Shown in pieces: positions 57,921 through 64,000 of a stretch of DNA of 64,000 bases. Position numbers and translations under genes: made by a program. This stretch comes from VAZQ01 sp963739385. GTDB taxonomy: Bacteria > Pseudomonadota > Alphaproteobacteria > Rhizobiales > Xanthobacteraceae. Each line of letters opens with the position of its first letter. Position 1 is the first letter of the stretch. Below the pieces are notes generated by a model. It was given only the letters and a program-made list of their open reading frames with translations. It was not told the origin of the DNA and searched no databases. The stretch lies in the NCBI GenBank assembly GCA_963739385.1, contig CAVUAI010000053.1, forward strand, positions 62,001-126,000, in the 5' to 3' direction.

Positions 57921-60074
57921 ATGGCAGAACGGTCGTTCAAAAGCGAGGTGGCGAAGCTCAGGCTCGGCACGGGCCAGGAATTCCGCGGCGAGGGCATTCT
58001 TGCCGTTACCAAGGCGCTGCTGCAGTCCGGCGTATCCTATGTCTCCGGCTATCAGGGGGCGCCGATCTCGCACCTGGTCGACGTGCTCGCCGATGCCGAC
58101 GACGTGCTGCGCGAGCTCGGCATCCGCTTCGAGGCGAGCGCGAACGAGGCGGCGGCCGCCGCCGCGCTCGCGGCCTCGATCAATTATCCGTTGCGCGGCG
58201 CCGCGACCTTCAAGTCGACGGTCGGCACCAACGTCGCCTCCGACGCGCTTGCCAATCTCGCCTCCAGCGGCGTGACCGGAGGCGCGCTCGTCATCGTGGG
58301 CGAGGACTATGGCGAAGGCTCCTCGATCATGCAGGAGCGCAGCCACGCCTTCGCGATGAAATCGCAGATCTGGCTGCTCGATCCGCGTCCGAACCTGCCG
58401 TCGATCGTACGCGCGGTCGAGAAGGGCTTCGAGCTCTCGGAGGCTTCGAACACGCCGGTGATGCTGGAGCTGCGCATCCGCGCCTGTCACGTCTACGGCA
58501 GCTTCACCGCCCGCGACAATGCGCGGCCGGCCTTCACGCTCAGGGACGCCCTCGAGCACCCCGTGCGCGATGCCAGCCGCGTCGTGCTGCCGCCGGCGAG
58601 CTACCTGCACGAAAAGGAAAAAGTCGAGAAGCGCTGGCCAGCCGCCGTGCGTTTCATCGAGCAGCATGGTCTCAACGAGTTCTTCGAGGGCGACGCCGAC
58701 GACATCGGTATCGTCATGCAGGGCGGCATGTACAACACCGCGTTGCGCGCGCTCGAGGTACTCGGACTGGCCGACGTGTTCGGCCGCAGCCGCATCCCGC
58801 TCTACGTCCTCAACGTCACCTATCCGCTGATCGACGCCGAGTTCGTCCGCTTCTGCGCCGGCAAGAAGGCCATTCTGATCGTCGAGGAAGGCCAGCCTGA
58901 ATTCATCGAGCAGGCGGCCAACACCTTCCTGCGCCGCGCCGACGTCCAGACCCGCATCGAGGGCAAGGGCATGCTGCCGATGGCGGGTGAATATACCGGC
59001 GGGGTCATGAAGGAGGGCGTGCGCAAATTCGTCGCGGCCTACCGCCTCGACCTGCTCACCGATGGGCGCGCCCCGGCGGCGGCGTCGCTGCCGTCGCGCC
59101 GCCTGGCAAAGGCGCAGCAGGCGGTCGCCGGAAAGGTGCACGGCCGCCCGCCGTCGTTCTGCACCGGCTGTCCGGAACGGCCGATCTTCGCCGCCATGAA
59201 GCTCGTCGAGCGCGAGCTCGGGCCGCACCATGTCAGCTGCGATATCGGCTGCCACCTGTTTTCGATCCTGCCGCCGTTCAACATCGGCAATTCCACCATG
59301 GGGTACGGGTTGGGCGGGGCGGGCGCCAGCGCGCTCAACGTAGCGGCGGGCAAGCGCGCCATCGCGCTCATCGGCGACGGCGGCTTCTGGCACAACGGGC
59401 TTGCGTCGAGCGTCGGCAATGCCGTCTTCAACAAGAGCGACAACGTCCTGATCGTGGTGGACAACGGCTACGCCGCCGCGACCGGCGGACAGGACGTGCC
59501 CTCCTCCGCCGCCGCCAACAGCATGCGGTCAACCAGGAACCCGATCGAGAAGGCGGTGCGCGGCGTTGGCGTCAACTGGGTGCGCACGCTGACGCGCACC
59601 TACGACGTCGCAAAGATGCGCGACACGCTCAGGGAAGCGCTCACCACGGCGGTCAAGGGTCCCAAAGTCATCATCGCCCAGTCCGAATGCATGCTCAACA
59701 AGCAGCGTCGCGAGCGGCCGCTGGTGCGCAAGCGCATGGAAGCGGGGGGACGCGTGGTGCGCGAGCGCTTCGGGGTCGATCCCGACACCTGCACCGGGGA
59801 CCATTCCTGCATCCGGCTGTCGGGCTGCCCCTCGCTGACGCTGGCGCCCAATCCCGATCCGCTGCGGCGCGAGCCGGTGACCAAGGTCATCAACACCTGC
59901 GTCGGCTGCGGACTATGCGGCGAGGTCGCGCACGCCGCCGTGCTGTGCCCGTCGTTCTACCGGGCCTCGATCATCGCCAATCCGACCCCCTGGGACCGGC
60001 TCAAGGACACAGTGCGCGCCGCAGTGATCGGCTGGCTGCAGCGGCGCATCGACCGACGCCTGGCCGCCGCCTGA
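57921..60074 (+). CDS. iorA: indolepyruvate ferredoxin oxidoreductase subunit alpha
   Basis: 717 residues. Converts aryl-pyruvates plus CoA to aryl-acetyl-CoA with reduction of ferredoxin. Seen: N-terminal Pyr domain (GVSYVSGYQGAPISHLVDVL, about 37-56; GVTGGALVIVGEDYGEGSSI), TPP-binding domain (GCPERPIFAAMKLVEREL, GDGGFWHNGLASSVGNAVFN, VVDNGYAAATGGQDVPSS) and C-terminal ferredoxin region with CTGDHSCIRLSGCP and CVGCGLCGEVAHAAVLCP, two 4Fe-4S sets. GAGGGAGCCTG before the ATG. Followed 9 bases later by the beta subunit. Confidence 0.93.
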   Translation: MAERSFKSEVAKLRLGTGQEFRGEGILAVTKALLQSGVSYVSGYQGAPISHLVDVLADADDVLRELGIRFEASANEAAAAAALAASINYPLRGAATFKSTVGTNVASDALANLASSGVTGGALVIVGEDYGEGSSIMQERSHAFAMKSQIWLLDPRPNLPSIVRAVEKGFELSEASNTPVMLELRIRACHVYGSFTARDNARPAFTLRDALEHPVRDASRVVLPPASYLHEKEKVEKRWPAAVRFIEQHGLNEFFEGDADDIGIVMQGGMYNTALRALEVLGLADVFGRSRIPLYVLNVTYPLIDAEFVRFCAGKKAILIVEEGQPEFIEQAANTFLRRADVQTRIEGKGMLPMAGEYTGGVMKEGVRKFVAAYRLDLLTDGRAPAAASLPSRRLAKAQQAVAGKVHGRPPSFCTGCPERPIFAAMKLVERELGPHHVSCDIGCHLFSILPPFNIGNSTMGYGLGGAGASALNVAAGKRAIALIGDGGFWHNGLASSVGNAVFNKSDNVLIVVDNGYAAATGGQDVPSSAAANSMRSTRNPIEKAVRGVGVNWVRTLTRTYDVAKMRDTLREALTTAVKGPKVIIAQSECMLNKQRRERPLVRKRMEAGGRVVRERFGVDPDTCTGDHSCIRLSGCPSLTLAPNPDPLRREPVTKVINTCVGCGLCGEVAHAAVLCPSFYRASIIANPTPWDRLKDTVRAAVIGWLQRRIDRRLAAA

Positions 60075-60083
60075 CGGACGAGG

Positions 60084-61661
60084 ATGGACGCGCAAGCGGA
60101 CAAGAACGTCGCCAAGGTGCGACCGATAACCATCGCCGTGGTTGCGCTCGGCGGCGAGGGCGGCGGCGTGCTCGCGGACTGGATCGTCGATCTCGCGCAG
60201 CACGGCGGCTATCTGGCGCAGGCAACCTCGGTGCCGGGCGTCGCGCAGCGCACCGGCGCGACCGTCTATTACGTGGAGCTGTTTCCCAAGGCTGCGGCGC
60301 AGGCAGCCGGGCGCGAACCGGTGCTCGCCCTGATGCCGGTGCCGGGCGACGTTGACGTGGTGCTGGCGTCGGAGCTGATGGAAGCGGCGCGCGCCGTCGA
60401 GCGCGGCTTCGTCACGCCGGAGAAGACGCTGCTCATTGCCTCCACCCACCGCGTCTTCGCCATGACCGAGAAGATCGCGCTCGCCGACGGCCGGGCGGAC
60501 GCGGCGGCGCTGCTCACCGCCTGTCGCGACGCCGCGCGCCAACTGGTGGCGTTCGACATGCAGGCGCTCGCGGACGCCACCGGCAGCGCGCTGAGCGCGG
60601 TGCTGTTCGGCGCGCTCGCCGGCTCCGGCGCACTCCCCTTCTCCCGCCCGGCTTTCGAGGCGGCGATCCGTCGGGGCCAGGTCGGGGTCAACAGCAGCCT
60701 GGCCGCATTCGGCGCGGGCTTCGAGGCCGCCAGCACGGGCGAGGCTGCGCTCCCCCTGCCGGCGACGGCCGGCGAAAACCGGGCCGAAGCGCCGCGCGCG
60801 ATCCGCGATCTCCTGGACCAGGCCGCACGGGACTTCTCCGGCGAGTCGCGAACGCTCGTGCTGGCCGGCATCGAACGGGTCAACGACTACCAGGACGCCG
60901 GTTACGCCCGCGAGTTTCTGGCACGGCTGAGCCGGTTCCGCGAGATCGAGCGGCAGCACGGCGACGGCTCCGGCGCGTTGCTGGCGGAAACCGCACGCCA
61001 GCTCGCGCTCGGGATGGCCTACGAGGACACGATCCGCGTGGCGGACCTCAAGATCCGCTCGAGCCGTTTCGCGCGCGTCCGCGAGGAAGCGGTCGTCGCC
61101 GATGGGCAGATTCTCGAGATCGCCGAATTCTTTCACCCCCGCACCCAGGAGATCGCGGACACCCTCCCCGCCGGTGTCGGGCGCTGGCTCATGCGCAGCC
61201 GCTCCGTCCGCGGCCTGCTGGATCGCATGACGCGCAAGGGCCGGGTGGTCAAGACGACCTCGCTCGGCGGCTTCCTGCTCCTGTACGTGCTCGCCGGACT
61301 CAAGCCGATCCGCCGCCGCTCGCTGCGCTTCGCCACCGAGCAGGCGGCGCTGACCCAGTGGCTTGACCTGGTGGCGGAGACGGCGCGGGCGGACTATGCG
61401 CTCGCCGTGCAGGTCGCGCACATGCGAAGCATGGTCAAGGGCTACGGCGATACCCACGCGCGCGGCCAAGCCAAATTCGACACGCTGGTTGCCTTGCTCC
61501 CCCGCCTGCGCGGACGAGGCAACGGCGCAGTCCTGCTCGAAGGCTTGATCAAGGCCGCGCTCGCCGACGAAAACGGGCAGGCTCTAGACAAGGCGATCGC
61601 CGATCTGGCGCCGGCGCCCGGCATTTCGTCGGCCGCCGGGGCGTCGCGCCCCGCCTCATAG
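60084..61661 (+). CDS. iorB: indolepyruvate oxidoreductase subunit beta family protein, long form
   Basis: 525 residues, more than double the archaeal IorB (about 200). N-terminal gamma-type catalytic domain (about 15-200: VVALGGEGGGVLADWIVDLA, QATSVPGVAQRTGATVYYVE, ALMPVPGDVDVVLASELMEA) followed by an extra helical C-terminal region (about 250-500; ESRTLVLAGIERVNDYQDAG, FFHPRTQEIADTLPAG) of the kind found fused in proteobacterial copies. The N-terminal HGGYLAQ and PGVAQRTG motifs match the family. Adjacent to iorA with a 9-base gap and acting with it. Confidence 0.9.
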   Translation: MDAQADKNVAKVRPITIAVVALGGEGGGVLADWIVDLAQHGGYLAQATSVPGVAQRTGATVYYVELFPKAAAQAAGREPVLALMPVPGDVDVVLASELMEAARAVERGFVTPEKTLLIASTHRVFAMTEKIALADGRADAAALLTACRDAARQLVAFDMQALADATGSALSAVLFGALAGSGALPFSRPAFEAAIRRGQVGVNSSLAAFGAGFEAASTGEAALPLPATAGENRAEAPRAIRDLLDQAARDFSGESRTLVLAGIERVNDYQDAGYAREFLARLSRFREIERQHGDGSGALLAETARQLALGMAYEDTIRVADLKIRSSRFARVREEAVVADGQILEIAEFFHPRTQEIADTLPAGVGRWLMRSRSVRGLLDRMTRKGRVVKTTSLGGFLLLYVLAGLKPIRRRSLRFATEQAALTQWLDLVAETARADYALAVQVAHMRSMVKGYGDTHARGQAKFDTLVALLPRLRGRGNGAVLLEGLIKAALADENGQALDKAIADLAPAPGISSAAGASRPAS

Positions 61662-61724
61662 CGCTGGCGCTCGCGGGCGTGATGCGCGAAGCTAAGCTCA
61701 ACCGCGTCCGTGCAGGAGGCAGCG

Positions 61725-62267
61725 ATGCCGTACGACCTCGATCAGTTCATCGCGGATTGCCGCGCCATTCTCATTCGCGATCCCGGCCCCGACGGGCGGG
61801 AGGAGGTGCGCGCCAGCCTCGAGCGGCTGCTTGCGAACCGGGACTTCGTCGAGACCTACTGCGGCGAGCAGGTCCCGCGCGGCTTGAAGGTGCTGTACGA
61901 GGATCCCGCGCTCGGATTCCAGATCCTTGCCCACATCAATGACAAGGCGCGGGTATCGCCGCCGCACGACCACGGCGCCTCCTGGGCGATCTACGGTCAG
62001 GCAACGCACTACACCGACATGATCGAATGGGAGCGCGAGGGCGGTGACGCCGATGCCGGACAGGCGAAGCTCAAGCCGGTCAAGAAGTATCGCCTGCTGC
62101 CGGGGCACGCGGGCATCTATCAGGACGGCACGATCCATTCGATCGACTATCCCGATAACGCCCGCTTCGTCCGCGTGACCGGCACGAACCTCGACAACAT
62201 CAAGCGCGTGCGGTTCGATCTCGCCACCGGAAAGGTGCATCAGATGACGCCGCAGCAGGCGACGTAA
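61725..62267 (+). CDS. cupin protein resembling cysteine dioxygenase
   Basis: 180 residues. Helical N-terminus (DLDQFIADCRAILIRDPGPD), then a cupin barrel with SPPHDHGASWAIYGQATHYT (His81, His83), LLPGHAGIYQDGTIHSIDYP (His138). The arrangement is like type I cysteine dioxygenase/thiol dioxygenase relatives, which use a 3-His iron site; the fit is partial. GGAGGCAGCG before ATG 61725. It precedes a multi-rhodanese gene by 28 bases, a combination typical of sulfur-thiol chemistry. Confidence 0.75.
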   Translation: MPYDLDQFIADCRAILIRDPGPDGREEVRASLERLLANRDFVETYCGEQVPRGLKVLYEDPALGFQILAHINDKARVSPPHDHGASWAIYGQATHYTDMIEWEREGGDADAGQAKLKPVKKYRLLPGHAGIYQDGTIHSIDYPDNARFVRVTGTNLDNIKRVRFDLATGKVHQMTPQQAT

Positions 62268-62295
62268 CGTCGCGCGCTCGAAGGCGATTTCAACG

Positions 62296-63883
62296 ATGTC
62301 GGCGCCGCGCGCATTGCAGGCACCTGCGCTCAAAGCCATGCTTGCCGACGGCGAGGAGCTTGCGATCATCGACCTGCGCGAGGAATTGATCTTTTCGCAG
62401 AGCCATCTGCTGTTCGCCCGCTCGGTGCCGCTGAGCCGCCTGGAGCTGAAATTCGCTCGCCTGGTGCCGCGCAGGGACACCCGCATCGTGCTGTGCGACG
62501 ATGGCGATGGGCTGGCCGAGCGCGCCTTCGAGATCCTGGTACGCGCCGGCTACACCGGGCTCCACCACCTCGACGGCGGCGTTGCCGCTTGGCGCGCGGT
62601 CGGATACGAGCTGTTCTCCGGCGTCAACGTTCCGAGCAAGGCATTCGGCGAATTCGTCGAGCACGCGAGCTCGACGCCCAGCATCTCGGCCGACGAGCTC
62701 GCCCGGCTGATCCGCGACGGCACCGACATGGTGGTGCTCGACAGCCGGCCGTTCGACGAATACCAGCGGGTCTCGATCCCGACCGCGATCAACGTGCCGG
62801 GCGCCGAACTGGTGCTGCGCGTGCGCGACCTCGCGCCCTCGCCGCAGACGATGGTCGTCGTCAACTGCGCCGGACGCACGCGCAGCATCATCGGCGCGCA
62901 GTCGCTGATCAATGCAGGCGTCCCCAACAAGGTGGTGGCGCTGCGCAACGGCACGATGGGCTGGAACCTCGCCGGCCTCACCTGCGACAGCGGCATGGCG
63001 CGGCGCGCGCCCGACGTGTCACGAGACGCGCTGGCCTGGGCCAGAATCCGCTGCCGAACAGGTGGCGCGCCGCTTCGGCGTCACCCGGATCGATCGGGCG
63101 ACGCTCGAGCGTTGGCGCGCGGACGGCCGGCGCACGCTCTACCTGTTCGACGTGCGCGACCCGCCGGAATACGACGCCGGCCATGTCGCCGGCGCGGTCT
63201 CCGCGCCGGGCGGTCAACTGGTCCAGGCCACGGATCAGTATGTCGGCACGCTCGGGTCGCGCATCGTCCTCGTCGACGACGCCGAGGTGCGCGCGGTCAT
63301 GACCGCGTCATGGCTGCGCCAGATGGGCTGGCGAGACGTGTTCGTGCTGGTCGAGGCGGGACACGAAACCGGACGGACGGCGGAGCCGATCCTCGGCTCA
63401 GCTCCGCCCCCTGCGCTGCGGATCGATTGCGCCACGCTCGCCGGTCTCATCGCCCGCAATGAAGTGGCCGTGGTCGATCTCTCGCTCAGCCGCGATTACC
63501 TCAAGGCGCACATTCCGGGCGCCTGGTTTGCCATCCGGTCGCGGCTTGCACCCGCCCTCGCCCAGATACCGCTGCGCGGTACCTTGGTGCTGACGTCGGA
63601 GGACGGGGCTCTCGCCGGCCTGGCGGCGCCCGAGGCAGCGGCGCTCGTCGATCGCCCCGTGCGCGCGCTCGCGGGCGGCAATGCGGCATGGCTGGCGGCC
63701 GGTCATGCGCTCACGGCCGACGATCCCAGGATGGCGGACGACGCGGTCGACACCTGGCTCAAGCCCTACGAGCGGCCATCCGACACCACCAAGGCCATGC
63801 GCGATTACCTGGCGTGGGAGACCGACCTGCCGGCGCGTGTCGCGCGCGACGGCAGCGCCGATTTTGCTCGCTACCGCGCCTGA
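62296..63883 (+). pseudogene. multi-rhodanese sulfurtransferase with one frameshift
   Basis: About 529 codons, up to four rhodanese-like domains. First frame (62296 to about 63040): domain 1 (LAIIDLREELIFSQSHL, LCDDGDGLAERAFEILV), domain 2 (VVLDSRPFDEYQRVSIP, VNCAGRTRSII with the active-site Cys). Second frame (63041-63883): domain 3 (LYLFDVRDPPEYDAGHVAGA) and domain 4 (VAVVDLSLSRDYLKAHIPGA). One surplus base near GGG 63038-63040 breaks the frame between domains 2 and 3; removing it restores ALAWPESAAEQVARRF. Domains 3 and 4 lack an obvious active-site cysteine. ATG has AAGGCGA upstream. Either a recent mutation or a consensus error. Confidence 0.82.
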
Positions 63884-64000
63884 CGCTCGTCCAGTCAGCG
63901 CCCACCCGGCAGTCGCTCTGGCGCCACGGCCACACACAACAGGCCTCACGCAGCGGGGGTAACTTTTAACCGGTCCTTAACCGCGGCCAAGCGATGAAGA
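63884..64000. other. right end, noncoding
   Basis: 117 bases after the rhodanese gene. Contains CTTTTAACCGGTCCTTAACC, perhaps a promoter or leader of a gene to the right. Nothing else recognised. Confidence 0.4.

Overview
The window is high-GC DNA with the gene content of an alphaproteobacterium of the Hyphomicrobiales (Bradyrhizobium/Rhodopseudomonas/Xanthobacteraceae type). Pointers are many lone CoxL-type molybdo-hydroxylases, CoA-dependent aromatic degradation, many periplasmic binding proteins, small class-A Hsp20, paired REP elements reading 'CPAFAGMT' in translation, and families of very small rhizobial orphan proteins. No rRNA, tRNA or CRISPR array was seen.

Layout. (1) 1-5.5 kb: two CoxL-type molybdopterin subunits flank an alpha/beta hydrolase. 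(2) 5.6-23.8 kb: an accessory stretch bracketed by a decayed tyrosine recombinase and a decayed IS110 transposase. It holds an orphan RND adaptor, a three-component-like signalling operon (small membrane protein, two binding proteins, hybrid kinase, receiver), cyclopropane synthase, a Crp-type regulator, an Hsp20 gene behind a ROSE-like RNA thermometer, and about a dozen tiny genes including three paralogues of one membrane-protein family. (3) 23.9-29.8 kb (minus): a catabolic operon with a NicX-type dihydroxypyridine dioxygenase, a sugar-type ABC importer and a gentisate-type cupin dioxygenase. (4) 29.9-35.9 kb: a CGNR regulator divergent from a group of dehalogenase-like hydrolases, an HAD 2-haloacid dehalogenase and a disulfide-reductase-like flavoprotein, with a strikingly symmetric nested dyad between them. 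(5) 35.9-44.1 kb: a complete aerobic 2-aminobenzoate (anthranilate)-CoA pathway with its MarR regulator and palindromic operators. (6) 44.2-54.8 kb: a frameshifted CoxL, a Liv-type ABC importer, a formamidase/acetamidase, a PYROXD2-like flavoprotein and an SDR. (7) 54.8-57.8 kb (minus): a complete TRAP transporter. (8) 57.9-63.9 kb: indolepyruvate:ferredoxin oxidoreductase (two subunits), a cupin and a multi-rhodanese protein.

The outer parts read as a chain of uptake-plus-catabolism modules, each pairing a high-affinity importer (Rbs-type ABC, Liv-type ABC, TRAP) with oxidoreductases for aromatic, N-heteroaromatic, halogenated or amide substrates. The 5.6-23.8 kb part is different: lower GC, stress-type genes and orphans, with mobile-element scars at both ends.

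Three otherwise intact genes (about 32.2, 44.8 and 63.04 kb) each carry one simple frameshift repairable by a single base, so consensus errors should be considered before calling them dead. Three paired REP elements and a C-rich inverted repeat lie in catabolic intergenic gaps.
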